Positions 51,273-59,050 of a stretch of DNA of 64,000 nt are shown here, piece by piece. Within the stretch, counting starts at the first letter, position 1. Each line of letters starts with the position of its first letter. The notes under the pieces are model-generated. The model ran no database searches, was not told the origin of the DNA, and saw only the letters and a program-made list of their open reading frames with translations. This DNA is from Bradyrhizobium sp. CSS354 (GTDB taxonomy: Bacteria; Pseudomonadota; Alphaproteobacteria; Rhizobiales; Xanthobacteraceae), in NCBI RefSeq assembly GCF_029051725.1, contig NZ_JAACFU010000007.1, positions 62,001 to 126,000 on the forward strand, given 5' to 3'. The position numbers and the translations under genes are program-made.

Positions 51273-51775
51273 GTCGGGAACGCCGCGCGTGCCGCAGTCA
51301 GTATCTGCGCCGGAGACACCTTGGCAAAGATTGCGGTCGTGCCGGGCAGGAACAGTGCGCGCGTCTCGGGCAGATCGGGCACGAAGCCGTAAACCACGGG
51401 TGCGGCGGGCCAGATGTCGTGCTTGCGCCCCTGAAGGAATCTCGCCGACGCGACGCCGATCGAGACGATGACGTCAATCGACCGGTGCGCGTATTTGGTC
51501 TTGAGATGACCGACCAGGCTCTCCTCGTAGTCCGGTCCCGGGAAGCGGGCGAGATCCAGGCTTTCGCCGTAGATCACGGTATGGATCTGTCCATTTTCCT
51601 TCGCCGCGGTGCGGATACCGGAAAAAATCTCCGAATAGAACGGCGAACGAAAGTCGGCGTCTTCCAGCACCAGGATCGAGCGCTGCCCCGGACCGTCGGC
51701 TGCAGGGCAATCATGTGCCAGGGTTGCGAACAGGCAGACGATCAGGAGCCGCTTGATCGCTATGACCATCCGCAT
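51269..51775 (-). CDS. Sensor domain, N-terminal part of the same frameshifted kinase gene
   Basis: A 168-residue frame with a signal peptide (MRMVIAIKRLLIVCLFATLAHDCPA). The first half of an ABC-substrate-binding-like (periplasmic) domain follows: RSILVLEDADFRSPFYSEIFSGIRTA, and IDVIVSIGVASARFL. It stops within the domain (ARAAFPT, then TGA), exactly where the next frame picks up with DLTGVVLVGD. One added base near 51274-51278 would join them. In rhizobia this domain is normally fused to the histidine kinase. It may be a true mutation, a sequencing error or a rare coupled pair. Confidence 0.72.
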   Translation of the reverse strand: MRMVIAIKRLLIVCLFATLAHDCPAADGPGQRSILVLEDADFRSPFYSEIFSGIRTAAKENGQIHTVIYGESLDLARFPGPDYEESLVGHLKTKYAHRSIDVIVSIGVASARFLQGRKHDIWPAAPVVYGFVPDLPETRALFLPGTTAIFAKVSPAQILTAARAAFPT

Positions 51776-51935
51776 TGCTGGACTCTGTGCCTGCCTGTGT
51801 CTGCAACGGGCGCCTCCTCAATGAGGACGCATCCGAGCATACCTGCCGGTTCCGAAGTTTCAACGAAAGGATTTGATCCGGCTGTGCCGCGCAGGCGGCA
51901 GTTCGCCTCGCCCGCCTCCAGAGCGAAGAAGGGTC

Positions 51936-51972
51936 GCTACTTGAACGGATCCTGGATCGACGGCGCCGACTG
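51936..51972 (+). repeat. 37-bp direct repeat, right copy (3' end of the hypothetical gene)
   Basis: It covers the stop codon and last 11 codons of the minus-strand gene at 51937-52512. The left copy is 2,085 bases away at 49851-49887, and the segment between them is essentially the sensor kinase gene. The pair is oriented as a direct repeat. Confidence 0.9.
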
Positions 51973-52512
51973 CCTGATACGACGCACGCTCACGGGCGTG
52001 CCGTCGGAAACGAACAGCAGTTCGTAGCTGCGGCCCTCGCTGTCGGTGGCAGAGCAGGTGACGTCAGTCACCTTCTTGGCGGCGAAATTGCCGGTCTGGC
52101 GGCAGAGGCCGGTGGAGGTCTGCTCGGCCGGCACCGGCAGGCCGTCGACCTTGGGGCGGTCCTTGGAATTGAGCAGCATGCGGTCGATCGGCAGCTCGTA
52201 GGAGTTGTCGTCGGCGCGCTTGCCGTTCTCGCCGGAGAACGACACGACGTGATTGTCATCGGCGGGATCGTCGACCGCGACCGCGAAATTGACCCGGCCC
52301 TTGTCACCATGGGCGTAGGCGACCGTCTTGCAGGCGAAGGTACGCCCGGCGACCTTCAGCGTCTTGCAGTGGCCGGACATCAGCGCCAGCAGGTCGACGT
52401 AAGAGTTTGGGGCCTGAGGGTTGTTGACGGGAATCGACAAGGAAGACTCGGCAAAACAAGGGCTTGCCAAGGCCATGAGGGCGGCGGTGAAGACTGGTCG
52501 GCAGAGGCGCAT
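51937..52512 (-). CDS. Exported hypothetical protein
   Basis: A 191-residue protein with a signal peptide (MRLCRPVFTAALMALASPCFA, cleavage about 21). The mature part has paired cysteines (HCKTLKVAGRTFACKTVAY; LCRQTGNF; VTCSATD), suggesting disulfides in the periplasm. I recognise no family. The C-terminal RRIRQSAPSIQDPFK is partly duplicated on the far side of the kinase gene. ATG 52512 is chosen because it gives the best signal peptide; a GTG four codons upstream is possible. Confidence 0.65.
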   Translation of the reverse strand: MRLCRPVFTAALMALASPCFAESSLSIPVNNPQAPNSYVDLLALMSGHCKTLKVAGRTFACKTVAYAHGDKGRVNFAVAVDDPADDNHVVSFSGENGKRADDNSYELPIDRMLLNSKDRPKVDGLPVPAEQTSTGLCRQTGNFAAKKVTDVTCSATDSEGRSYELLFVSDGTPVSVRRIRQSAPSIQDPFK

Positions 52513-52668
52513 CGGAAGGCTCACATGCCAGGGAACCCCGGAAAAGTTCCGTCCGATAACCAGCGAACCGCAAATTGGTTGCGATCCCGTTTGTTCTGCC
52601 GAATCCGTCTGAAATACCACCGCGCCACCCCCAACGGCGATTCGTCCATATCGCCCAACCTATTCCCG

Positions 52669-52700
52669 ACCGGCAATTGCCGCCCGGCCGGTGTTTTTTT
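52669..52700 (+). terminator. Orphan rho-independent terminator on the plus strand
   Basis: Stem ACCGGC / GCCGGT with loop AATTGCCGCCCG, followed by G and seven T. The nearest plus-strand gene ends almost 3 kb upstream, and all genes in between are on the minus strand. It therefore either ends an unseen small RNA starting in 52513-52650 or is fortuitous. It lies 11 bases before the stop of the minus-strand TPR gene. Confidence 0.55.
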
Positions 52701-52710
52701 CGTGGCGGAG

Positions 52711-54024
52711 CTAGCCCATCGTCGCCCGCCAGCGCGTATCGCGCAGGGAGGGACGGCGGTGCAGGCGCGCGTCGAGCAGCGCGCGGGCGCGCCGCAGGTC
52801 GCCGCCCCGCATGAGGGCAACGACAAAAGTGTCCTCGATCAACTCGCGCTGGGCGTGGCTGCCGCCGACGCGCACGACCTCACCGAGAACCGGCGCGAGC
52901 AGTTGCACGCATGCCGCGTAATCCTCGTCCGCAAAGGCTGCCAGCGCGCGGCAGACCGCGGGCACCACGGGACCGGCCGGAAGCTTGCCATCGGCGAGCC
53001 GCTGCTCGATCGCGGCAAGACGTGTGGCGAGTGCCTCGCGATTTTGCGTCGCTGCCGCGAACAGCGCCATGTGGATATCGGCGAAGGGCAGGCTCGATTT
53101 CGGAAACAGCTTTTGCGCGGTGGCATCGCCTTCGACCCAGAGCGCTCTCGGCACGGCGTGGCCGTAAGCCGAAAGGCGCCAGAGCAGTGACGCGCTGTCG
53201 GTGACGGCATTCAGCGGCGGCGCCTGTGTCGCCTTCGGCTGCAGCACATCGGCATAGATCGCGAGCGCCCGCGCGGCATCGCCATGCTCCAGTGCGCCGA
53301 GCGCCTGATGCCAGCGGATGTGGCCGTGCAAGATGCCGGCGCGGTCGTAACTGGGGATCCAGTCGTCGACGAGCCGGTCAGCCGCTTCGATCGAACCGTC
53401 CTCGAACATCGCATGCAGCACGGCGTGCGCGGCATGGGCATTCTGCCGGCGCAGGTCGAAGCCGCGCTCGGTGACGCCGCGGCCGCGACCGACATTGCCG
53501 TTCTCGGTCATTGCCCAGCCGTACATGGTGAGGAACCACCAATCCTCGCCATAGTGATGCGCGACGCGCTCGCACAGCTCTTGCCGCGCGCGGTCGTGAT
53601 CGGCCATGCCGGAAAACGCGAACAGGCCGAAGGCGCCGAGCGGCAGCGACAGCACCAATGCATCGCGCGGCCACGCCTCGACGTGCTTCATCGTCGCCGC
53701 GATCGCCTCGGGCAGCCGGCCCTCGATTGCGAGCGCCAGCGTCTCGACATGCGAACGCTCGCGTTCCGTGCCGCGTGTCGCCACGAGCTCACGCGCGAGT
53801 GCCGCCTTCTGCCGTGCCAGATCGCCTTGCTGATAGAAGCCATGCAGGCGGGCGCGGGCGATATGGGCCAGCGCAAAATCCGGATGGGCCGCAATCGCGC
53901 GCTCCAGCATCTCTGCCGTGCCGGTCCAGCCCGCGAGCATGAGGTCGATGCCCTCGCGATAAGCGGATGCCGCCTCAGGCGAAGAGGTGGTGATCGGCAG
54001 GCCGTAGCGATCTTCGAGGGCCAT
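52711..54024 (-). CDS. TTC38-like tetratricopeptide repeat protein
   Basis: A 437-residue helical protein resembling the TTC38 family (MALEDRYGLPITTSSPEAASAYREGIDLMLAG as opening, shown by MALEDRYGLPITT and YREGIDLMLAG). TPR-like pairs follow throughout: AHPDFALAHIARARLHGF, GEDWWFLTMYGWAMTENG and LHGHIRWHQALGALEHGD. Molecular function is unknown; such repeats mediate protein contacts. It starts 13 bases after the aldo/keto reductase stop on the same strand, so they are cotranscribed. Confidence 0.84.
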   Translation of the reverse strand: MALEDRYGLPITTSSPEAASAYREGIDLMLAGWTGTAEMLERAIAAHPDFALAHIARARLHGFYQQGDLARQKAALARELVATRGTERERSHVETLALAIEGRLPEAIAATMKHVEAWPRDALVLSLPLGAFGLFAFSGMADHDRARQELCERVAHHYGEDWWFLTMYGWAMTENGNVGRGRGVTERGFDLRRQNAHAAHAVLHAMFEDGSIEAADRLVDDWIPSYDRAGILHGHIRWHQALGALEHGDAARALAIYADVLQPKATQAPPLNAVTDSASLLWRLSAYGHAVPRALWVEGDATAQKLFPKSSLPFADIHMALFAAATQNREALATRLAAIEQRLADGKLPAGPVVPAVCRALAAFADEDYAACVQLLAPVLGEVVRVGGSHAQRELIEDTFVVALMRGGDLRRARALLDARLHRRPSLRDTRWRATMG

Positions 54025-54037
54025 TCCTGTCTCCGTC

Positions 54038-55048
54038 TCAAGCCGTTCGCGCGCGACGTCCTTCGATCGGATAGGCCGGGTCGTTGTAGCCCGGCGTCGA
54101 CGGATGACCCGGCACGACCAGTCTGTCGATCAGCGCCTCGTCCTCCGCAGTGAAGCGATAGTCGAGCGCGCCGGTGTAGCCGTCCCATTGCTCCTCGGTG
54201 CGCGGGCCGGCAACGATCGAGGAGACAAAGGCGGAGTTCAGCACCCAGGCGACCGCGAACTGGCCGGCGGTGATGCCTTTCTTCTCGGCGTGCGTCTTGA
54301 TCTCCTGCGCCAGCTGGAGCGATTCCGGCCGCCATTCGGTCTGCATCATGCGGGTGTCGTTACGGCCTGCGCGCGACTCCTTATCAGGAGCTGCGTCGGG
54401 CTTGTATTTGCCCGTCAGCACGCCGCGCGCCAGCGGGCTATAGGGCACGATGCCGAGGCCGTAATAGGAGCAGGCCGGAAAGTGCTCGACCTCGGGCATG
54501 CGGTTCATGGCGTTGTAATAGGGCTGGCTCACCGCGGGCCGGTCGATGCCGAGCCGGTCGCAGATGTTGCAGATTTCGGCGACACGCCAGGCGCGGTAGT
54601 TGGAGACGCCGAAATAGCGCACCTTGCCGGCGCGGATCAGATCGCCCATCGCGCGCACCGTCTCCTCCAGCGGAGTCGTGTGGTCTTCCTTGTGCAAATA
54701 ATAGATGTCGATGTGATCGGTGCCGAGCCGCTTGAGGCTCTCATCCGCTGCCTGCAATACCCAGCGCCGCGACAGGCCGACACGGTTGGGATCGGTGCCC
54801 ATCGGGTTCGCAAGTTTGGTGGCGAGCACCCAGGCGTGACGGTTGTTGCCGATCGCGCGTCCCACGACCTCTTCGGATGCGCCCTTCGAATAGGCATCCG
54901 CGGTGTCGATGAAATTGATCCCGGCCTCATGCGCCTTCGCGATGATCCGCTTCGATGCCGCCTCATCGGTCGGCCCGCCGAACATCATGGTGCCCAGACA
55001 GATCGGCGATACTTTCAGGCCGCTGCGGCCGAGCTGGCGATATTGCAT
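54038..55048 (-). CDS. Aldo/keto reductase
   Basis: A 336-residue TIM-barrel NADPH-dependent reductase with the catalytic tetrad: D48 and Y53 in FIDTADAYSKG, K78 in VLATKLANP and the His in IYYLHKEDH. The C-terminal FVSSIVAGPRTEEQ binds the adenine phosphate. It reduces aldehydes or ketones; substrate unknown. Start ATG 55048 follows AAGGA at 8 bases; an upstream in-frame ATG at 55084 is rejected on that basis. It is followed closely by the TPR gene. Confidence 0.9.
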   Translation of the reverse strand: MQYRQLGRSGLKVSPICLGTMMFGGPTDEAASKRIIAKAHEAGINFIDTADAYSKGASEEVVGRAIGNNRHAWVLATKLANPMGTDPNRVGLSRRWVLQAADESLKRLGTDHIDIYYLHKEDHTTPLEETVRAMGDLIRAGKVRYFGVSNYRAWRVAEICNICDRLGIDRPAVSQPYYNAMNRMPEVEHFPACSYYGLGIVPYSPLARGVLTGKYKPDAAPDKESRAGRNDTRMMQTEWRPESLQLAQEIKTHAEKKGITAGQFAVAWVLNSAFVSSIVAGPRTEEQWDGYTGALDYRFTAEDEALIDRLVVPGHPSTPGYNDPAYPIEGRRARTA

Positions 55049-55098
55049 AGGGCGCGTCCTTGCTGCTTCTTGTGGCATCAGCATAGCGGCCCAGTGCT

Positions 55099-55177
55099 GT
55101 CATTGCGAGCGCAGCGAAGCAATCCAGAAATGCGTATACGGAAAGATTCTGGATTGCTTCGCTGCGCTCGCAATGAC
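55099..55177. repeat. Dispersed palindromic element, family A copy 3
   Basis: Arms GTCATTGCGAGCGCAGCGAA... (from 55099) and ...CGCTGCGCTCGCAATGAC (to 55177), with inner TCCAGA / TCTGGA. The middle is 19 bases. It lies upstream of the aldo/keto reductase gene and next to a diverged family B element. Confidence 0.86.
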
Positions 55178-55231
55178 GAGCTTGGGAGCACGTCGCTCGT
55201 CAACGTCGACCTGGACAAGCGGAGCGCCGAT

Positions 55232-55334
55232 CCAGGACCCATTACCCCGAGAGGAGATTTGACGAAGATTCGCGGTGAGCTGCTCGCGGCACGACGTCTC
55301 CCTGGGGTAATGGGTCCTGGCTTTCGCCAGGACG
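55232..55334. repeat. Dispersed palindromic element, family B (diverged)
   Basis: Left arm CCAGGACCCATTACCCC and right arm GGGGTAATGGGTCCTGG followed by CTTTCGCCAGGACGAC. It has the same design as 29563-29683 and 57756-57880 (GTCCTGGC in place of GTCCCGGC), and the far left end is missing. It lies between the AKR gene and the thioesterase gene on one strand. Confidence 0.7.
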
Positions 55335-55344
55335 ACAGTGGACC

Positions 55345-55779
55345 CTACCCCGGCCCCTTCAAAATCTTGAACACACCATTGGCCATCACCACGCAACGGC
55401 CGTCCACGCTGACCTCCGTGCTCATGAAGATCAGGCTGCGCGTCGCGCGCACCACGCGCGGGCGGGAGATCAGGATATCGCCGATCTGGCCGGCTTCGAC
55501 GAAATGGGTGTCGAGCTGCACCGTTGCCATGAACTCTTTGCCGGAGACGTAGCGGGCGGTCATGCCGCAGGTACGGTCCGCGAACGTCATCATCACGCCG
55601 CCCTGGACCATGCCGCGTCGATTGTGATGCTTGTCTTCTGTCGCCAGCGCGAATTCGTGTTGGCCGTCGACCTTGCGCTCCCACAGAGGGCCGATCAGAT
55701 GCATGAAGCCCGTGGTCTCCAGGATGGTCCAGCCGTCTGCTTTCAGCCGTGCGGCTGTCTTATTGGTCATGTCGTCCAT
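55345..55779 (-). CDS. PaaI-family hotdog thioesterase
   Basis: A 144-residue hotdog-fold protein. The central helix and active-site region are HHNRRGMVQGGVMMTFADRTCG, with N/G and D matching the PaaI-type acyl-CoA thioesterases (HN..G..HGG...T.AD). It likely hydrolyses an aryl- or short acyl-CoA ester in the cytoplasm; substrate unknown. Two possible starts (ATG 55779 and 55770) exist, and the first is kept. It is divergent from the Nudix gene over 59 bases. Confidence 0.85.
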   Translation of the reverse strand: MDDMTNKTAARLKADGWTILETTGFMHLIGPLWERKVDGQHEFALATEDKHHNRRGMVQGGVMMTFADRTCGMTARYVSGKEFMATVQLDTHFVEAGQIGDILISRPRVVRATRSLIFMSTEVSVDGRCVVMANGVFKILKGPG

Positions 55780-55838
55780 TCCTGAAAGGGTCTTGCGAAC
55801 TCATTTCATCGGGGCCGGACGTGGTGTAGTCAAGCATC

Positions 55839-56465
55839 ATGAGACCGTTCGACGATGCCACACGGCGGAATATCGCGGCTGCCTGCGCGGCCTTCACGCG
55901 ACTGCCGGAGGACGAGCAGCCGGCGGCGTTGAAGCGTGCTGCGGTGGTGATTGCGCTGACCGCGGCCAGCGAGGGCGATGACACGGCGTTGCTGCTCACG
56001 CTGCGCGCATCGCATCTGCGCGCCCATCGTGGTCAATGGGCTCTGCCCGGCGGACGCTGCGATGCCGGCGAGACGCCGGTCGAGGCGGCGCTGCGCGAAC
56101 TCGACGAAGAGCTTGGCCTGCGCCTCACCGGCGCGGAGGTGCTCGGCACGCTCGACGATTATCCGACCCGCTCCGGCTATCTGATCACGCCGGTCGTGGT
56201 TTGGGCCGCTGATAGTGCCGCGATCAAACCAAACCCGGACGAGGTCGCGTCCGTCCATCGCATCGCGCTTGGGGCGGTCGAGCGCGAAGATGCGTTCGAT
56301 TTCGTCGCGATCCCCGAGAGCACGCGCCGTGTGATCCGCTTCCATCATCAGTCGAGCTTGATCCACGCACCGACGGCGGCCCTGATCTACCAGTTCCGCG
56401 AAGTGGTGGCAGGACGGCACACCCGCGTCACCGAGCTGGAGCAGCCGGTGTTCGCCTGGAAATGA
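55839..56465 (+). CDS. Nudix hydrolase, CoA pyrophosphatase
   Basis: A 208-residue Nudix hydrolase. The full Nudix box GRCDAGETPVEAALRELDEE... runs 72-94 (G-x5-E-x7-REL-x-EELGL). Directly before it is the CoA-binding signature LLTLRASHLRAHRGQWALPGG, diagnostic of the CoA diphosphatase branch (UPF0035 motif). It splits CoA or oxidised CoA into phosphopantetheine and 3',5'-ADP, probably for CoA housekeeping. It is monocistronic; the divergent neighbour is a thioesterase that also acts on CoA esters. Confidence 0.9.
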   Translation: MRPFDDATRRNIAAACAAFTRLPEDEQPAALKRAAVVIALTAASEGDDTALLLTLRASHLRAHRGQWALPGGRCDAGETPVEAALRELDEELGLRLTGAEVLGTLDDYPTRSGYLITPVVVWAADSAAIKPNPDEVASVHRIALGAVEREDAFDFVAIPESTRRVIRFHHQSSLIHAPTAALIYQFREVVAGRHTRVTELEQPVFAWK

Positions 56466-56535
56466 TGCAAGGGGCGAAAAAGAGGTAAACGGCGTGTTAA
56501 CGTGACGGTTACCGGATGCCTGCTAAGAGGGCAGC

Positions 56536-57750
56536 ATGCATCGATCGATTCGAAATGCCGTGGGACTGGTTCCACTCGCGCTCGTCCTGCTCGCGCCTGC
56601 CGCGCGCGGTGGCGAATCCGACGCGCTGCCGCCGGCCGTCCGCAATGCCAAAGCCCAACTGTTGTCGCAGTTTTTCGCGCAAGGCGGCGCGTCGCCCGCC
56701 GTGCTCGAATATCGCCGCAAGCTGCAGGAGTATCAGGCGGCGCGTGCAGCCTTCGACGAGGAGGCCGGCGCCTATTGGAGCCAGATCTCCGAGAAGCGGA
56801 AAGGTCGCAACGCCAAGCGGCGCAACGGTCAGCAGGTCACGCTCGACGACTACGTGCTGGAGCATCCGCCGCTTTATAACGGGCCGAAACGGCCGGTGAA
56901 TCCGGAGCCGGAGGAAACCCCGGACCGCCCGACGAAAAAGCCGATCCCCGTGGTCGCCGATCTGCTGCGCGCGGCGCAGGAACTCTATCAGTTCACGCCG
57001 CAGCGGCCGGCCAGCGAAGTCGAATTCAAGCGCGTCTATGCACGCTACGCGCTGGCCTCGGGGCTGACGCGCGAGCAGGCGGTGCGGGTCTATGCGTTCG
57101 AGACCGGCGGCACCGGAAGTTACGACGTGCAGGCGGGAATCGAGCATGGCGGCAAGCGCGCCATTTCGACCGCGATGGGCTACAACCAGCTGCTGACGAC
57201 CAACAGCGTCGAGCTGCTGGCCGAGCAAGGCCATGAATTCATCCGCGCGCTCTCTGATAAGGTGGCGAGGACCTCGGGCCCGGCGCGCCAGTCGCTCGAG
57301 CACAAGCTCACCGTTCTGAAAAAAATGGTGGCGCACGCCAAGTCGGTGCCCGATACCTGGTCGGAGCACGAGAAGATCGGCAATACCGCGCAGGGCTGGG
57401 CCATGCATGCCATGGTGCTCGACATCGATATCGGGCCGATGCTGCAGACCCACAAGCTGCTCACCTCGGTGCTGTTCGCGCGCGCCAAGGGCTATAGCCG
57501 CCCGCTCAGCGCGGCCGAACTCGAGATGATGAACCTCACCGGCGACGGCACCGGCCTCGACATGGTGACGATGCCGCAGGCCATGCGCGAGCAGGTGCCG
57601 ACCTCGAACTTCTTCCAGCGCGGCGGCTACGAGCGCAACCCGGTCGCGATCCGCCACAACACGGTGGCGAAGCTGCTGGCGGTGACGGATACGAGGATGG
57701 ACAGCAACAGCAACAACGCCGGCGCGCGGGAGCTGGCGGGGGCGTTTTAG
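56536..57750 (+). CDS. Exported protein with a possible lysozyme-like region
   Basis: A 404-residue protein with a signal peptide (MHRSIRNAVGLVPLALVLLAPAARG). A helical, charged N-terminal part (about 35-110) and a Pro-rich linker (PEPEETPDRPTKKPIPV) precede a C-terminal domain. In that domain YAFETGGTGSYDVQAG and RAISTAMGYNQLL recall the Glu and SxAxGxxQ motifs of lytic transglycosylases (weak similarity). If real, it would act on periplasmic peptidoglycan. I do not recognise the family with confidence. The gene has its own start, 70 bases after the Nudix gene. Confidence 0.6.
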   Translation: MHRSIRNAVGLVPLALVLLAPAARGGESDALPPAVRNAKAQLLSQFFAQGGASPAVLEYRRKLQEYQAARAAFDEEAGAYWSQISEKRKGRNAKRRNGQQVTLDDYVLEHPPLYNGPKRPVNPEPEETPDRPTKKPIPVVADLLRAAQELYQFTPQRPASEVEFKRVYARYALASGLTREQAVRVYAFETGGTGSYDVQAGIEHGGKRAISTAMGYNQLLTTNSVELLAEQGHEFIRALSDKVARTSGPARQSLEHKLTVLKKMVAHAKSVPDTWSEHEKIGNTAQGWAMHAMVLDIDIGPMLQTHKLLTSVLFARAKGYSRPLSAAELEMMNLTGDGTGLDMVTMPQAMREQVPTSNFFQRGGYERNPVAIRHNTVAKLLAVTDTRMDSNSNNAGARELAGAF

Positions 57751-57755
57751 ACGGC

Positions 57756-57880
57756 GTCGTCCCGGCGAAGGCCGGGACCCATCACCACAGGGCGTGGTTT
57801 GCGAGGACAGTCGTTCGGTACTGCGACCGTCCGCAATCGAGGGATCACGCGGTATGGGTCCCGGCCTTCGCCGGGACGAC
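57756..57880. repeat. Dispersed palindromic element, family B copy 2
   Basis: Left arm GTCGTCCCGGCGAAGGCCGG... (57756-57782) and the perfect complementary right arm (57854-57880), with a 71-base unrelated middle. The arms match those at 29563-29683 exactly over about 27 bases while the middles differ. It starts 6 bases after the preceding stop codon. Confidence 0.87.
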
Positions 57881-57909
57881 AGCAATGCGTGGCGTCGCCG
57901 CGACCCGCC

Positions 57910-58212
57910 CTACTGATCCGACCCGAACTTGAACTTGCCGTCGCCTTCCAGGTACGGGCCGCTGCGCATGTAGAGCTGACCGTTGTGGCCGAGGAAGAAC
58001 AGCGTGCCCTTCGGCACCTTCTTGGCGCCTTTCAGGAGTTCGCCGGCATTGCTGGTGCCCATCTTGTAGGAAAGGGTCTTGCCGTCCTTGTCATAGGCGT
58101 AGCCGGTGTCGGGCTTGAGCTCCCAAGGTGTTGCAGCGGTCTGCGCCAAAGCGGGTGTAGCGAACGCGCCGAGCACGGCCGTCACCAAAAAAATCCTTGT
58201 CGAAAATGCCAT
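57910..58212 (-). CDS. Small exported hypothetical protein
   Basis: A 100-residue protein with a signal peptide (MAFSTRIFLVTAVLGAFATPALAQ) and a short mature domain (PWELKPDTGYAYDKDGKTLSYKMG, then LFFLGHNGQLYM). No family recognised; a periplasmic location is likely. ATG 58212 directly follows a GTG in the same frame; GGAGG at 9 bases supports it. It is convergent with the larger exported protein upstream and divergent from the next. Confidence 0.65.
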   Translation of the reverse strand: MAFSTRIFLVTAVLGAFATPALAQTAATPWELKPDTGYAYDKDGKTLSYKMGTSNAGELLKGAKKVPKGTLFFLGHNGQLYMRSGPYLEGDGKFKFGSDQ

Positions 58213-58407
58213 CACCCTATCCTCCCCATCGAGGCTCCCGGCTTGAACAAATCACGAACGGCGTTTCCAGGTCAATTTGCGAAAGCGCCGCAGCGCATCA
58301 CGTCTTGCCGAGCAGTTTGTGATTTTCCCTTCGTCCCCGCGCGACTATGTTCCGCTTTCCGTCTAGAACGCAATTCGACAAAAACATTGGGTAGGGGATG
58401 ATTCGAA

Positions 58408-58887
58408 ATGAACCTCGTCATTAAAGCTTGCTGGGCCGCCGGCCTGTTGCTGACGGCACTCGCGCCGGCCGCCCGGGCCGATGATTACCAGCTCAGCCAC
58501 AACCAGAGGATTTCGTGCAGCCGCGGCCTGGCCCCGGGCAAGCTGAACACCGCGACCTGCAAGTCCTACACCTATCTCTTCAACACCAAGACCTCGGAAT
58601 ATTTCCGCTGCCAGGTCTCGCTGGCGCTGACCCGCGACAACAAGGAAGTCATCAACGTCCAGACCGACGGCGCCTGCACCAAGAAGCCGCGCATCTTCGA
58701 GACCGACGGCCATTACGATTTCGACGCCACCGAGACCGAGCCGCCGAACACCAATTCCTTCTTCGGCCCCGGCGGCTACTCGGTCTGGGCCGCCGACGTC
58801 AGCGCGCAGAAGGTGCGCGGCTGCATCATCATCTCCTCCGGCCTCGGCTCCGACATCTCCAAATGCCTGGACATGGCCTTCCAGTGA
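58408..58887 (+). CDS. Exported hypothetical protein with conserved Cys pairs
   Basis: A 159-residue protein with a signal peptide (MNLVIKACWAAGLLLTALAPAARA, cleavage about 24). The mature part has cysteines in RISCSRG, TATCKSYTY, FRCQVS, GACTKK, GCIIIS and SKCLDM, six in all, so it is likely disulfide-stabilised in the periplasm. A beta-rich pattern is evident. I recognise no family. It starts with GGGGATG 16 bases before ATG and stands alone upstream of the TRAP operon. Confidence 0.65.
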   Translation: MNLVIKACWAAGLLLTALAPAARADDYQLSHNQRISCSRGLAPGKLNTATCKSYTYLFNTKTSEYFRCQVSLALTRDNKEVINVQTDGACTKKPRIFETDGHYDFDATETEPPNTNSFFGPGGYSVWAADVSAQKVRGCIIISSGLGSDISKCLDMAFQ

Positions 58888-59050
58888 GGGGCTGACCAGA
58901 CCTGACTGCGCCACCTCGCCGCACCCGCCGAGTTCCCCAAAAATCGAGCCAGGACAGCCATTTACCGCAGTCCTGTTTTGACTTTTGGATGGGTTGACCC
59001 GCACCCCTCATCCGGCCAACTTCCCGGCCGGTTTGGGGAGTAGAAAGATC

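Noticed and set aside
59012..59031. CCGGCC/GGCCGG hairpin before the TRAP binding-protein gene as a terminator or riboswitch
   Set aside because: The stem is only six pairs, with no T-run and no recognisable aptamer.
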